Positions 15,964 to 26,019 of a DNA stretch of 64,000 bases are shown here, one piece after another. How positions within the stretch are numbered: the first letter of the stretch is position 1; each line of letters opens with the position of its first letter. The translations under genes were made by a program, and so were the position numbers. Origin of the DNA: a bacterium (GTDB lineage Bacteria; Myxococcota_A; Bradymonadia; UBA7976; UBA1532); assembly GCA_030426085.1 (NCBI GenBank), contig JAUHYW010000004.1, positions 186,001 to 250,000 of the forward strand, given 5' to 3'. Under the pieces are notes generated by a model. That model saw nothing but the letters and a program-made list of their open reading frames with translations. It did no database searches and had not been told where the DNA came from.

Positions 15964-17027
15964 GCCTCCCCCTCCCGCCGGGGCCGACGGCGGCGCTCGC
16001 CGATCAGCAGGTCCAACAAGAGCAGCAGGATGGCCGGAAACAGCACGTACTGGAACTTCTCGCCGTAGCGGTGGCGCATCGCCGACTCGAGCGCCGACTT
16101 CTGCAGCGTCTCCAGCTCGGCGGCGATCATGCTCGACACGTCGTCGCCGTCGTATTGGAAGACCCGCTGGCGGTCGGTGGCCTCGGGGTCGGCCAGCCGG
16201 GCCAGGTCTTCGAGCAGGGACACGTCCAGCTTCGAGTAGATCGGCTTGCCGGCGCTGTCCTTCTGGTAGCCCTGATGGCTGCCGTCCTCGCCGACGATCG
16301 GGATGGGCTCGCCCAGCCGGGTGCCCACCGCTACCGCGTAGAGCCTCACCCCGGCCTCGGCCGCCTTGCGGGCCGCCTCCCGGGCCGCCTCGCCGTCGTC
16401 GCCGGCCACGTCCTCGCCGTCGGTGATGAGCAGCAGCACCCGGCTGCGGCTCGACCGATCGCCGCGGTCCTCGGCTCCGGTCAGCAGCGCCACGCCCTTG
16501 TCGATGGCCATCGCGAGGTTGGTGCCGCCCACCGGCATCTGCATCGGGTCGAGGCTGTCGAGGTACAGCCGGATGGCGCTCTGGTCGGCCGTCAGCGGCG
16601 ACTGCACGAAGGCCACCCCGGCGAACGGCACCAGCGCGACCCGGTCGCCGACGAGCTGGGCCAGCAGCGTGCGGAGCTGCATCCGGGCCGCCTCGATGCG
16701 CGAGGGCTGCACGTCGCGGGCGAGCATCGACTTGGAGATGTCGAACCCGATGGCGATGTCGATGCCCGTCTGCCGCAGCGCCTCCGGCCGGCGCCCGTAC
16801 TGCGGGCGGATCGCGGCCACCACCGCCAGGGTCAGCGCCAGCCCCACCACGAGCTGCTTGAGCAGCCGCCGCTCGGGGCTGAGGGTGGCGATCAGGCGCA
16901 GCACCAGCGGGTGGTCCCCGGCCCGGGCCGCCAGATGGCGCCGGATCAGGTGACCGTAGACCCACAGCGCGATCGCGGCGACCGGCAGCGCCAGCAGCCA
17001 CCACATCTCGGGCTGGCCCCACCTCAT
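15960..17027 (-). CDS. batB: BatB: membrane VWA protein
   Basis: A 355-residue protein with an N-terminal membrane helix (WWLLALPVAAIALWVYG), a second at LLKQLVVGLALTLAVVAAI, a VWA domain (residues about 85-290) with MIDAS DISKS, a conserved Thr in GGTNLAMAID and LLLITDGED, and a C-terminal helix (YVLFPAILLLLLDLLIG). This anchored-VWA layout is that of BatA/BatB. Ligand binding should depend on Mg or similar. It overlaps BatA by ATGA and BatC by GTGA, so stoichiometric synthesis with both is likely. It differs from BatA by a shorter insert and by a basic C-terminus. Confidence 0.92.
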   Translation of the reverse strand: MRWGQPEMWWLLALPVAAIALWVYGHLIRRHLAARAGDHPLVLRLIATLSPERRLLKQLVVGLALTLAVVAAIRPQYGRRPEALRQTGIDIAIGFDISKSMLARDVQPSRIEAARMQLRTLLAQLVGDRVALVPFAGVAFVQSPLTADQSAIRLYLDSLDPMQMPVGGTNLAMAIDKGVALLTGAEDRGDRSSRSRVLLLITDGEDVAGDDGEAAREAARKAAEAGVRLYAVAVGTRLGEPIPIVGEDGSHQGYQKDSAGKPIYSKLDVSLLEDLARLADPEATDRQRVFQYDGDDVSSMIAAELETLQKSALESAMRHRYGEKFQYVLFPAILLLLLDLLIGERRRRPRREGEA

Positions 17028-18082
17028 GGGAACCTCCGCAAGACGGTCTGCGACAACAAGATCTCCAGCATCAGCAGCGCCAGCGCCGGCAGCAGGAGCG
17101 AGAGGTACTTCTCGTCCTTGTCGGCGGCGGCGTAGTCCACCAGCCGCGACTTCTCGAACTCGTCGAGGATGTTCTGGAAGTCTTCGGCCAGCTCCTGCTC
17201 GTTCTCCGAGCGGTAGAACCGCCCCCCGCCCTTCTCGGCGATCTGCTCCAGCAGCGCCGGGTTCACGTCGTTGTCGACCTTGCGGTACATCTGCTGGCCG
17301 GTGAACAGGTCCACCGAGCCGGTGGGCTGGCGGGTCTGGTCCTCGGAGCCGACGAGGATGGTGAAGACCTTGACCCCCCGCTCGGCGGCCTCGGCGGCCA
17401 TCTGCAGCGGGCTGACCTGGCTGCCGTTGTCCTCGCCGTCGGTGATGAGGATGACCAGCCGGGTCTTGGCCTCGCTGTCCCGCAGGCGGGCGATGCTCAT
17501 CGCCAGCGCGTTGCCGATGGCGGTGCCCGACCCGTCGATGTCGTCCAGCTTCAGCCGGTCGAGGATGTCCAGCATCACCCCGTAGTCCAGGGTCAGCGGG
17601 AACTGCAGGAAGGCCTCCTTGCCGAAGACGACCAGGCTCACCCGGTCGTACTGCCGGCTCGAGATGAAGTCCCGCAGCACCTGCACCCCCGCGGTGAAGC
17701 GGTCGCGGGGCTGCTCGCCAGCGTTGCGCAGCTTCACGAGGTCGGCGTCGCTGATGTCGATCGAGCGCATCGAGCCCGACATGTCGAACGCGACGACGAT
17801 GTCGATGCCCTCCACCTCGGCGGTCTCGGCCTCGGGCAGCTGGGGCCGGGTCAGCGCGGCCAGCATCAGCCCCAGCGCGGCGAAGCGCAGCAGCAGCGGG
17901 GCGTGGGCCAGCCGGGCCCGCCAGCCGCGGCGTACGTGCTTCACCCGCTCCCGGGCGGGGAACCGCAGCCCCGGCGCGTGGGCCCAGCGCTTGCGCCAGC
18001 CGTGGATCGCGCCCAGCGCGGTCAGGCCGACCAGCACCCAGAACGCCACCACCGCGGTCAGCTCGTAGTCGGGCCAGATCAC
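17024..18082 (-). CDS. batA: BatA: membrane VWA protein
   Basis: A 352-residue protein starting with GTG at 18082, which overlaps the previous stop as GTGA. Two N-terminal membrane helices (AVVAFWVLVGLTALGAIHG and LLLRFAALGLMLAAL), a VWA domain with MIDAS DMSGS, GSGTAIGNALA and LVILITDGED, and a C-terminal helix (YLSLLLPALALLMLEILL). Compared with BatB it carries an insert (SIDISDADLVKLRNAGEQPRD) after the MIDAS Asp, a feature of BatA. MoxR-type ATPases act as chaperones for such VWA proteins; the MoxR here heads the same operon. Confidence 0.92.
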   Translation of the reverse strand: MIWPDYELTAVVAFWVLVGLTALGAIHGWRKRWAHAPGLRFPARERVKHVRRGWRARLAHAPLLLRFAALGLMLAALTRPQLPEAETAEVEGIDIVVAFDMSGSMRSIDISDADLVKLRNAGEQPRDRFTAGVQVLRDFISSRQYDRVSLVVFGKEAFLQFPLTLDYGVMLDILDRLKLDDIDGSGTAIGNALAMSIARLRDSEAKTRLVILITDGEDNGSQVSPLQMAAEAAERGVKVFTILVGSEDQTRQPTGSVDLFTGQQMYRKVDNDVNPALLEQIAEKGGGRFYRSENEQELAEDFQNILDEFEKSRLVDYAAADKDEKYLSLLLPALALLMLEILLSQTVLRRFP

Positions 18083-19164
18083 GTCCGCCCCTCCTTGGTC
18101 GGCGGCGCGTCGGGGATCCGGGTCAGGGTGATGAAGCCCCGCGCCTGCCGGGTGACGGTGTCGATCGCCGACTCGGTGGGGCTGAAGTCGGCGAACTTGA
18201 CCAGATCGGTCTCGGCGAGGAAGTCGTCGAGCCCCATCCGCACCTCGGCCGGGAGCTGCCGGGCCTCGGCCCAGGCCCGGATCTGGTCGCTGGTCATCTC
18301 GGGGCCGTCGATGCCGAACCGCCGCTGGAGGTAGCGCCGCACGATCTCCGAGAGACGCACGTAGAACTCGCCGACCCGGCCCTCGGCGGGCAGATCCTCG
18401 GCCAGCAGAGCCTCGAGCTCGGCGAAGGCGATGACGTGGGCCGGCCGGGGGTCCACCGGCGGGCCCGGGTCGACCTGCCGCCCGTCGAGGTACCGCTTGA
18501 CGAGCACCCCGACCCCGACCCCGAGACCGACGCCGCCGAGCACGCACAGCGCGATGAACAGCGGCCAGTTGAAGACCCGGTAGGGCAGGGGGCCGTGGCG
18601 CTGGAAGAAGCCGTCCCGGGCGGCGGCGTCGTCGCCTTCGGCCCCGCCGGTCGGGGTCTCGAAGGTGCGGAACTTCGGATCGGTCGCCCCGCCGAGCACG
18701 CTGCCGACGGGCACCACCTGGGGCGGCACCGCCACCGTGCCCTGGCCGCCGGTGGCCTCGGTGTAGACGACGGAGAGGCCGCGCACCCGCACCTTCTTCA
18801 TCGAGTCCGGCCGCACGCCGAGGGTGCGCACCGTCTCGAGCAGGCCGTCGTCCCGGGGCTTCGCCGGGGTCGGCGGGTCGACGGCGAAGCGCTCCGGCGC
18901 GGTGACCTCGATGCTGACCTCGGGGCGGTGGACCGCGGTGAGCGTGCAGACCAGCCGCTCGCCGATGCGCACCGGGTCGGGGGCGCACGCCATCTGGATG
19001 GCGGGGGGCGGCCCCTGAGCGGGCGGGGGGCCGGGCGGCGGCGCGTCGGGCGGGCCGGCGTCGGCGGTCGGGGGCGGGCCGCCGTCCGCGCTCCGGGCCA
19101 GCGTGGGCAGCGCGCACAGCGCCGCCAGCAGCGCCGCGGTGGTGATGGGGGTCGACCGCCTCAT
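18079..19164 (-). CDS. DUF4381-like membrane protein of the bat operon
   Basis: A 361-residue protein: signal peptide, Pro-rich linker, an extracytoplasmic beta domain (about residues 55-160, opening CAPDPVRIGERLVCTLTA, BatD-like), one membrane helix (WPLFIALCVLGGVGLGVGVGVLV), and a cytoplasmic helical domain (FYVRLSEIVRRYLQRRFG ... DDFLAETDLVKFADF). The helical domain matches the tail of BatD in this same operon and the DUF4381-type proteins often encoded between DUF58 and BatA. Overlaps both neighbours by four bases. Probably a structural partner linking cytoplasm and periplasm. Confidence 0.78.
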   Translation of the reverse strand: MRRSTPITTAALLAALCALPTLARSADGGPPPTADAGPPDAPPPGPPPAQGPPPAIQMACAPDPVRIGERLVCTLTAVHRPEVSIEVTAPERFAVDPPTPAKPRDDGLLETVRTLGVRPDSMKKVRVRGLSVVYTEATGGQGTVAVPPQVVPVGSVLGGATDPKFRTFETPTGGAEGDDAAARDGFFQRHGPLPYRVFNWPLFIALCVLGGVGLGVGVGVLVKRYLDGRQVDPGPPVDPRPAHVIAFAELEALLAEDLPAEGRVGEFYVRLSEIVRRYLQRRFGIDGPEMTSDQIRAWAEARQLPAEVRMGLDDFLAETDLVKFADFSPTESAIDTVTRQARGFITLTRIPDAPPTKEGRT

Positions 19165-20045
19165 CCGCGCCTCGCCCGGACCTTGAAGTACTTGACCAGC
19201 GGCGCCGCGTAGTCCCGGGCGTCCGTGCGGACCTCGATCGGGGTGACGCCGTAGCGTTTGAGGTCGCCGTCCCGCGCCGCCCGCCGCTCGGCCTGGGCCC
19301 GGTCGTAGCCCCGGCGCACGCCCGCCCGCCCGGCGTCGAGCGCGTACAGCCCGCCGCCCTCGGCGTCCTCGAAGAAGACCAGCCCCAGGTCGGGCAGCGC
19401 CTCCTCGGCCGGGTCGACCACCGTCAGCGGCACCAGATCGTGGCGCTTGGCGGCGACGTGCAGCGGCCGCTCGTAGCCCTCGTCGAGGAAATCCGAGATG
19501 AGGAAGACCACCGCCGAGCGCCGCTGCACCTTGGCCACGAAGCTCAGCGCCTCGCCCAGGTCGGTGCCCTCGCCCACCGGGTCGAAGCGCAGGATCTCGT
19601 CGATGAGCCGCAGGACGTGCTTGCGGCCCTTCTTGGGCGGCACGTAGATCTCGACGGTGTCGGTGAACGCCACCAGCCCCACCCGGTCGCCGTTCTTGAT
19701 GGCCGAGAACGCCATCATCGCCGCCAGCCGGGCCGCCACCCGCCGCTTCTCGTCGCCGACGGTGCCGAAGGCCATCGAGCCCGACATGTCGACCATGATC
19801 AACACCGTCAGCTCGCGCTCTTCGACGTAGGTCTTGACGTAGGGCTCGCCGGTGCGGGCGGTCACGTTCCAGTCGATGGTGCGGGGGTCGTCGCCGGGCA
19901 GGTAGGCCCGCACCTCGTCGAACGACATACCCCGCCCCTTGAAGACGGAGTGGTACTGACCGGCCATCTGCTGGTTGACCAGCCGGCGGGTCACGATCTC
20001 GATGCGGCGGATCTCCGCCAGCAGCTCGCGGGAGAGGGCAGCCAT
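19161..20045 (-). CDS. DUF58 protein of the MoxR-Bat operon
   Basis: A 294-residue soluble protein. Residues about 30-75 hold the DUF58 signature (GDDPRTIDWNVTARTGEPYVK then EERE), directly followed by a VWA-like fold with MIDAS DMSGS and later FLISDFLDEGYE. Family knowledge: DUF58 genes sit beside moxR in most bacteria and the pair is thought to act in assembling or activating VWA complexes, with a link to cell envelope integrity. Ends in a basic RARRG. Seven bases after the moxR stop; its own stop overlaps the next ATG. Confidence 0.93.
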   Translation of the reverse strand: MAALSRELLAEIRRIEIVTRRLVNQQMAGQYHSVFKGRGMSFDEVRAYLPGDDPRTIDWNVTARTGEPYVKTYVEERELTVLIMVDMSGSMAFGTVGDEKRRVAARLAAMMAFSAIKNGDRVGLVAFTDTVEIYVPPKKGRKHVLRLIDEILRFDPVGEGTDLGEALSFVAKVQRRSAVVFLISDFLDEGYERPLHVAAKRHDLVPLTVVDPAEEALPDLGLVFFEDAEGGGLYALDAGRAGVRRGYDRAQAERRAARDGDLKRYGVTPIEVRTDARDYAAPLVKYFKVRARRG

Positions 20046-20052
20046 GGCGCGG

Positions 20053-21048
<996 letters not shown>

Positions 21049-21083
21049 GTTGGGACCTCCCGCTGATGGCTGTTGGCGGCGCG

Positions 21084-21111
21084 TCTCTAAGCACCGGGCG
21101 GCCGGTGTCAA
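21084..21111 (-). promoter_or_regulatory. Candidate promoter of the moxR-bat operon
   Basis: On the minus strand a perfect TTGACA (21111-21106) is followed after 16 bases by TAGAGA (21089-21084), 36 bases before the moxR GTG. It is the best -35 box in the window and heads an operon of more than 9 kb. Confidence 0.45.
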
Positions 21112-21185
21112 CCGCCGACCCCCCCGGGCCATTCCCGGCGGGGCCGGCCTGAGGCGGCCATTCCCCGGGTTTCCCCGGCGAGCGC

Positions 21186-21214
21186 TTGACGCCGACCCCG
21201 TCGGGTCCCATCAT
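21186..21214 (+). promoter_or_regulatory. Candidate promoter of the DUF1844/protease operon
   Basis: TTGACG (21186-21191), 17-base spacer and CATCAT (21209-21214) lie 32 bases before the ATG at 21246. The first 12 bases, TTGACGCCGACC, recur exactly in the candidate ctaA promoter. Confidence 0.43.
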
Positions 21215-21245
21215 TCGGCGCTTGCTCACCCAGCCGGAGGTCCCG

Positions 21246-21446
21246 ATGAACGTGCCCGAAGACAAGCTGCTCGACAAGCGCCTGGTCCGCCGCCACATCG
21301 AGCGGGGCCTGGTCGCTCAGGCCACCTACGACAAGGCGATGTCCGATCTGCCCGACGCCGTCGAGAACGCGGCGGTGGTCCAGGTCGAGGTCTCCTCGGT
21401 GGGCGTCTCCGACGTCCAGGCCAAGGACACCGGCGACAACGAGTAG
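21246..21446 (+). CDS. Small acidic protein of unknown function
   Basis: A 66-residue soluble protein, helical in its first half (KRLVRRHIERGLVAQATYDKA) and with an acidic second half ending GDNE. A strong GGAGG precedes the ATG. It is the first of three closely spaced genes (34 bases before the DUF1844 gene), divergent from the moxR operon. The wording of the helix (RGLVAQATYDKAMSDLPD) looks conserved-protein-like rather than random, but I know no function. Confidence 0.75.
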   Translation: MNVPEDKLLDKRLVRRHIERGLVAQATYDKAMSDLPDAVENAAVVQVEVSSVGVSDVQAKDTGDNE

Positions 21447-21480
21447 CCCCCGACGCCACCCCCCTTCGATGGAGCCGCCG

Positions 21481-21807
21481 ATGACCGACGACGCACACAC
21501 CGGCCGCATCGTCGACACCCCCGACCCCGACGGGGGCCCCGAAGCGCTCAAGAGCCGCACCCTGCGCGAGATGACGTTCTCGACCCACGTCATCTCGCTC
21601 AACGCCATGGCGCTGATGCACCTCGGCGAGATGGAGGGGGTGCCCGACGCCGAGCGCGATCTCGACGCCGCCCGCCACACCATCGACACCCTGATGGTGC
21701 TGCGCGAGAAGACCGCCGGCAACCTCACGCTCGAAGAAGAGAAGCTGCTCGAGAGCGTGCTCTACGACCTGCGGATGAAGTTCCTGCGCCACGCCGGCGG
21801 ACGGTGA
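21481..21807 (+). CDS. DUF1844 family protein
   Basis: A 108-residue protein whose second half carries the DUF1844 signature: FSTHVISLNAMALMHLGEM, DLDAARHTIDTLMVLREKT and LTLEEEKLLESVLYDLRMKF. DUF1844 proteins are small, helical, mostly found in Deltaproteobacteria, Acidobacteria and Planctomycetes, with no known function. Its stop overlaps the protease GTG as GTGA, so the two are coupled, which hints at a shared envelope-quality role. Confidence 0.92.
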   Translation: MTDDAHTGRIVDTPDPDGGPEALKSRTLREMTFSTHVISLNAMALMHLGEMEGVPDAERDLDAARHTIDTLMVLREKTAGNLTLEEEKLLESVLYDLRMKFLRHAGGR

Positions 21808-23021
21808 ACCGACCGACGCTGCTCGCGCTGGCCGCGCTCGCCTTCGGGTGCCGCGAGCCCTCGACGCCCGCGCCGGGGCCGCCCCCGGCCACCGAGCCCG
21901 CGATGCAGGCCCCCGCTGCGGCCGACCCCAGCGCCCGCGCGCCCCGGGCCCCGACCGACGTGCGCCGCGCGGCGCCGGCCGAGGCCGACGGCGGGTCCGA
22001 CATCACCCCCCGGGCGCCCACCGATCTGATCGGATCGGCCCCGCCCGAGCCTCCCCGGATCCGGCTGCGCCCCGAAGGCCCCCGCCCCCGGGCGCCGCTG
22101 CCCGCGGGCACCGTCGGCGGGCCCGACTTCTCGGCGGTCTTCGACGCGGTGGCCCCCTCGGTGCTCGGGGTCGTCGCCGGGCGGCTGGTCGACGGCCGCT
22201 TCCAGGCCGATCGCACCGGCACCGGCTTCGTCTGGGACAGCGACGGCCGGGTCGTCACCAACGCCCACCTCATCGGCGACGCCCCCCGCATCCGCATCCG
22301 CACCCGGGAGGGGCGGGTCACCCGGGCCCGGCTGGTGGGGCTCGACGCGGCGACCGATCTGGCCGTGATCGACCCCGGGCCGCTCGACCTGCCCCCGGTG
22401 GCCCTCGCCCCCACCGAGAGCGTGCGCCCGGGGGCCTGGGTCGCCGCGGTGGGCAATCCCCAGGGCATGGCCCACTCGATCACCGTCGGCGTCGTCAGCG
22501 CGGTCGGCCGGCGCACGCTGCCCCCCGGGGCGCCCGAGCTGGCCGAGTTCATCCAGAGCGACGTGGCGGTCGACGTGGGCAGCAGCGGCGGCCCGCTGGT
22601 CGACACCCGGGGTCGGGTCGTGGGGCTGAACACCGCCGTCGTCGGGGGCAAGCTGACGTTCTCCATCCGGGTCGACATGGTGCACACGGTGGCCGAGCGG
22701 CTCATCGCCGACGGGGCGTTCGTGCGGGGCTTCGCCGGCATCTACACCGGTCGGGTCACCGCCAAGGTGGCCCGGGAGGCGGGCCTCGAGCGCCGCCGGG
22801 GGGTGCGGGTGCGGGGGGTGGTGAAGGGCGGCCCGGCGGCGCAGGCCGGCATCCGCCCGGGCGACGTGCTGCTCGAGTTCGGGGCGCACGCGGTGGACGA
22901 GCCCGAGGCGCTGCCCTGGCTCGTCGCGGCGACCCGACCGGGCACGGCGGTGCCGGTTCGCCTCGTGCGGGGCACCGCCCGGGAGACGCTGACGCTGACG
23001 GTGGGCGCATCGGACCAGTGA
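21804..23021 (+). CDS. DegP/HtrA-like S1C serine protease lipoprotein
   Basis: A 405-residue protein: lipobox LAALAFGC at residues about 9-16, a Pro/Ala/Arg-rich linker of about 85 residues, a chymotrypsin-fold protease and a C-terminal PDZ domain (RGVRVRGVVKGGPAAQAGIRPGD). The catalytic triad is readable: His in VVTNAHLIGD, Asp in DAATDLAVID and Ser in DVGSSGGPLVD. It should degrade or refold damaged periplasmic proteins. Start is GTG overlapping the DUF1844 stop. Unlike classic DegP it is lipid-anchored and has only one PDZ domain. Confidence 0.93.
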   Translation: MNRPTLLALAALAFGCREPSTPAPGPPPATEPAMQAPAAADPSARAPRAPTDVRRAAPAEADGGSDITPRAPTDLIGSAPPEPPRIRLRPEGPRPRAPLPAGTVGGPDFSAVFDAVAPSVLGVVAGRLVDGRFQADRTGTGFVWDSDGRVVTNAHLIGDAPRIRIRTREGRVTRARLVGLDAATDLAVIDPGPLDLPPVALAPTESVRPGAWVAAVGNPQGMAHSITVGVVSAVGRRTLPPGAPELAEFIQSDVAVDVGSSGGPLVDTRGRVVGLNTAVVGGKLTFSIRVDMVHTVAERLIADGAFVRGFAGIYTGRVTAKVAREAGLERRRGVRVRGVVKGGPAAQAGIRPGDVLLEFGAHAVDEPEALPWLVAATRPGTAVPVRLVRGTARETLTLTVGASDQ

Positions 23022-23043
23022 TCGGTGCGGCGAAGCGCGGCCT

Positions 23044-25011
23044 TCAGTCCCCGCCGAGCAGGTCGACCTTCTTCTCCCCCGACTTGCCGTCGCCCGTCGC
23101 CGGGCCGTCGCCTTCGCCGAGGGTGATGATGCCCCGCGGCTTGCGCGGCTTGCCCTCCGGGCGCTCCTCGGCCGCCGGCTTGCCGATGGGCAGCACGCCG
23201 GTCGCCGCGGGCTTGTCGGGCGGCGGCTCGACCGGCTGGACCCGGACGGGCTCGGGCGGGGTCTCGGGCCGGATCGCCGCCCCGTCGGCGGGGTCCGGCT
23301 TCGGGCTCGGCTCGTCGCCCTTCGCCTCGACCCGCGCGGCCCGCTCGGCGGCCAGCGCGCGGGCCGTCGCCTCCGCCGCTGCCCGGGCCTCGGCCGCCGC
23401 CGCCTGGCGGTCCGCCTGCCGGGCCTTCCACCGCTTCACCGCCTCCGGATCGACCTGCTTCGCCTCGGGCTCCAGCTCGAGCGCGCGGCTCCAGCCGCCC
23501 CGGCGGGCCTCCTCGGCCGAGAGCGTCACGGTCTGCGGCGCGTGCCCCTCGAGGGTGAGCGTGAGCCGGCGCACGTCCGTCGGCAGGATGCCGCTCCACG
23601 GGGTCTTGCCCAGGAGCTGGCCGTCGGCCAGCCGGATGCTCGCCCCCTCGGGCGTGCTGGCCAGCGTGTTCAGCCGGGCGGTGGGCGCGGCGTCGACCGG
23701 CGACGCGTCGACCGGCGCCGCGTCCGGTGGCGGGGGCGCGACCGGCGCGGCGTCGGCCGGCCTCGGCGGCGGGGCGGCGCTGTCGGCGGCCGCGGTCGTC
23801 ACCGTCGCCGCGTCGGCAGGCGGCGCGGGGGGCGGCGTCGGCGGGCGCAGCACCAGGAAGAGCGCCACCCCGGCCAGCAGCACGATCGCCGCGATCAACG
23901 GCCACCGGGGGCCGCCCGCCAGCGGGGGCGGCTCGGGGTCGGGCGGCCGGCGGGGCGGAGGCGGTGGCGGCGGGTCGTCGAGCGGGGGCGGCACCACCAC
24001 CTGATCGGGCGCGTGGTCCATCTGGGGCAGGTTCTCGAACGAGTCCTCCATCTCGTCGAGGAAGCCCTCGTCGTCGACGTCGGACGGCGCCGGCGGCGTG
24101 GCCAGCCCCATCACCGCCAGCCGGGCCTCCGCGGCCCCCGCGAAGCGCTCGGCGGGCTGCTTGGCCATGAGCCGCTCGACCACCGCCTGGGCCGTCTCGA
24201 GCGCGGGCAGCTCCACCCCCCGGTCGGCCAGCCGGGGCACCGGGCGGGTCAGGTGCGCCCGGCGCAGGTCGGCCCGGCTGCCTTCGAACGGCGGGCGGCC
24301 GGTCAGCAGGTGCACGAGCAGCGCGCCGACCGCGTACAGGTCGCTCTGGGCGTCCCCCTGACCGGTGGCGAACAGCTCCGGCGCCCGATAGCGCAGCGCG
24401 TCGGCCGGCGGATCTTCGTCGGGTCGACCCAGCGGCGGGTCGGGCGCCTCGGGCCGGGTGAGGCCGACGTCGAGCACGGTCACCGTGGGGCCGTCGCCGT
24501 CGTCGTCGCCCAGGAAGATATCGGCCGGCTCGAGGTCGAGGTGGGGCAGCCCCTCGGCGTGGGCCGCGCCGAGCGCGTCCAGGATCCGGGCGGTGATGGC
24601 CACCGCCTGCGCCGGGGCCAGCGGCGCCTCGCGCCCGAGCCGCTCGCCGAGGCTGACCCCTTCGAGCAGCTCCATGATCACGTAGACGTCGCCGTCCACC
24701 GTCGAGCCGTGCCCGTGGATCGAGACCAGATGGGGATGACGGACCGCCGCGATGCGCCGGGCCGCCGCCTGGAGGGCATCGCGCTGCGCCTCGCCCTCGA
24801 CCGGCACGACCTTGACCGCGACCCGCGGCTCGTCGCCCCGGGCGGCCTCCCAGATCGTCGCCCCGCCGCGCCCGACACCGATGAGGGCTTCGAGCACGCA
24901 CCCGCCGACCGATTGCCCCGCGCGGTCGGCCACCAGCGGCGTCCCGTCGTCGGGGCAGCGCGCGTCGGGCGCGTCGAACCGCTGCCGACACTGGGGACAC
25001 AGCCACTTCAC
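23044..25011 (-). CDS. Degenerate Ser/Thr kinase with zinc ribbon and PEGA domain
   Basis: A 655-residue protein. Order: N-terminal zinc ribbon (C5, C8, C19 and neighbours), kinase-like domain (residues about 38-310), an acidic linker, one membrane helix (WPLIAAIVLLAGVALFLVL), a Pro/Ala/Asp spacer, a PEGA domain (STPEGASIRLADGQLLGKTPW), and a charged Ala/Glu/Arg tail. The VAIK lysine is kept (K67), but the alpha-C glutamate is replaced, the HRDLKPxN loop reads HLDLEPAD (157-164) and DFG reads DVG (181-183). Catalytic Asp residues remain, so weak activity is possible, yet a pseudokinase role is likely. GTG 25011 has GGAGG upstream. Confidence 0.87.
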   Translation of the reverse strand: MKWLCPQCRQRFDAPDARCPDDGTPLVADRAGQSVGGCVLEALIGVGRGGATIWEAARGDEPRVAVKVVPVEGEAQRDALQAAARRIAAVRHPHLVSIHGHGSTVDGDVYVIMELLEGVSLGERLGREAPLAPAQAVAITARILDALGAAHAEGLPHLDLEPADIFLGDDDGDGPTVTVLDVGLTRPEAPDPPLGRPDEDPPADALRYRAPELFATGQGDAQSDLYAVGALLVHLLTGRPPFEGSRADLRRAHLTRPVPRLADRGVELPALETAQAVVERLMAKQPAERFAGAAEARLAVMGLATPPAPSDVDDEGFLDEMEDSFENLPQMDHAPDQVVVPPPLDDPPPPPPPRRPPDPEPPPLAGGPRWPLIAAIVLLAGVALFLVLRPPTPPPAPPADAATVTTAAADSAAPPPRPADAAPVAPPPPDAAPVDASPVDAAPTARLNTLASTPEGASIRLADGQLLGKTPWSGILPTDVRRLTLTLEGHAPQTVTLSAEEARRGGWSRALELEPEAKQVDPEAVKRWKARQADRQAAAAEARAAAEATARALAAERAARVEAKGDEPSPKPDPADGAAIRPETPPEPVRVQPVEPPPDKPAATGVLPIGKPAAEERPEGKPRKPRGIITLGEGDGPATGDGKSGEKKVDLLGGD

Positions 25012-25266
25012 CGATGGACCTCCGGTGGTCGGACGAGGTTGCCGGGCGACGCGTGGTGGGGTATGACGCTCGCCTCTCAGGTATGTAGCGCGCCGGGACG
25101 GGCGCCGACAACCGCCTTGTCGGCCCACATCCGGGTGTCGAGCACCGGTGGAAGGCCCGGCCGTAGGGGGCTGCGCCGGCCTCGGCGCGGGGTGAGACAC
25201 AGAGAGTTGGCCAGCCGAGCCCGACTTGGCCTACGATGGCCGTCGATTCGGCGCGGAGGAGCGAGA

Positions 25267-26019
25267 GTGAGCCGGACTTCGCAGCTCGTGAGGGGAATGC
25301 TGCTGAGCGCGCTCGTGACGGGCCCCGCGGTGGCGCAGACCGGCGGCGACGCCGATCCGGTCGAAGCGCTCGCCGCCCAGGGCCTCGAGTGCTTCCAGAA
25401 GCGCGACTTCAACTGCGCGGTGGACAAGTACCGCGAGGCCTACCGCATCGAGCCGGTCGCCGCGCTCCTCTACAACATCGCGTTCATCTACGACAAGAAG
25501 CTGGAGCAGCTCCAGCTCGCCCGGGACTACTACTTCCGCTACGTGAAGGCGCCGGACCCCGACCCCGACACGAAGCTCGCCGCGCTCGAGCGCATCGTCG
25601 AGATCGACCAGATCCTCAAGGACCGGACGCCCGATCCCAAGGACGACCCCGATCCCCCGCCGCCCCCGCCGCCTCCGCCGCCCGACGACACCCAGCTCTA
25701 CGCCGGCTGGGCCACGCTCGGGGCCGGGGTGCTCATCGGCGGCGTCGGCGGCGTCTTCGGCCTGCTCGCCTCGCAGGCGGCCGACACCCAGTCGAGCACC
25801 ACCGACCCCGGCGAGTGGAACGACATCCGGGACTCGGCGCCGACCCAGGCCGTCATCGGCGACATCGGCATGATCGTCGGCGGCGCGGCCATCGTCACCG
25901 GCCTGGTGCTGGTGCTGACCCACGACGACGGCACCCAGCCGGCCACCGAGGCCGGCGCCTCGCTCCAGGTCGCGCCGAGCGCCTCGGGCTTCGGGCTGTC
26001 CATCGGCGGCGCCTTCTGA
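25267..26019 (+). CDS. Secreted TPR protein with two C-terminal membrane helices (paralogue A)
   Basis: A 250-residue protein: signal peptide ending AVAQT, TPR-type helices at about residues 25-120 (CFQKRDFNCAVDKYREAY, LLYNIAFIYDKK), a Pro-run linker, and two membrane or glycine-zipper helices (GWATLGAGVLIGGVGGVFGLLAS and IGMIVGGAAIVTGLVLVL). Its plan and wording match the protein encoded at 30054-31031, so they are paralogues. Proteins of this plan are frequent next to kinases in Myxococcota; function unknown, likely envelope scaffold. Starts at GTG 25267, diverging from the kinase gene. Confidence 0.82.
   Translation: MSRTSQLVRGMLLSALVTGPAVAQTGGDADPVEALAAQGLECFQKRDFNCAVDKYREAYRIEPVAALLYNIAFIYDKKLEQLQLARDYYFRYVKAPDPDPDTKLAALERIVEIDQILKDRTPDPKDDPDPPPPPPPPPPDDTQLYAGWATLGAGVLIGGVGGVFGLLASQAADTQSSTTDPGEWNDIRDSAPTQAVIGDIGMIVGGAAIVTGLVLVLTHDDGTQPATEAGASLQVAPSASGFGLSIGGAF

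Noticed and set aside
14491-16068. Plus-strand frame starting with a Leu/Val run that looks like a membrane protein
   Set aside because: The Leu/Val run is the antisense of the batC Gln/Asp/Glu repeats; the rest is shadow.
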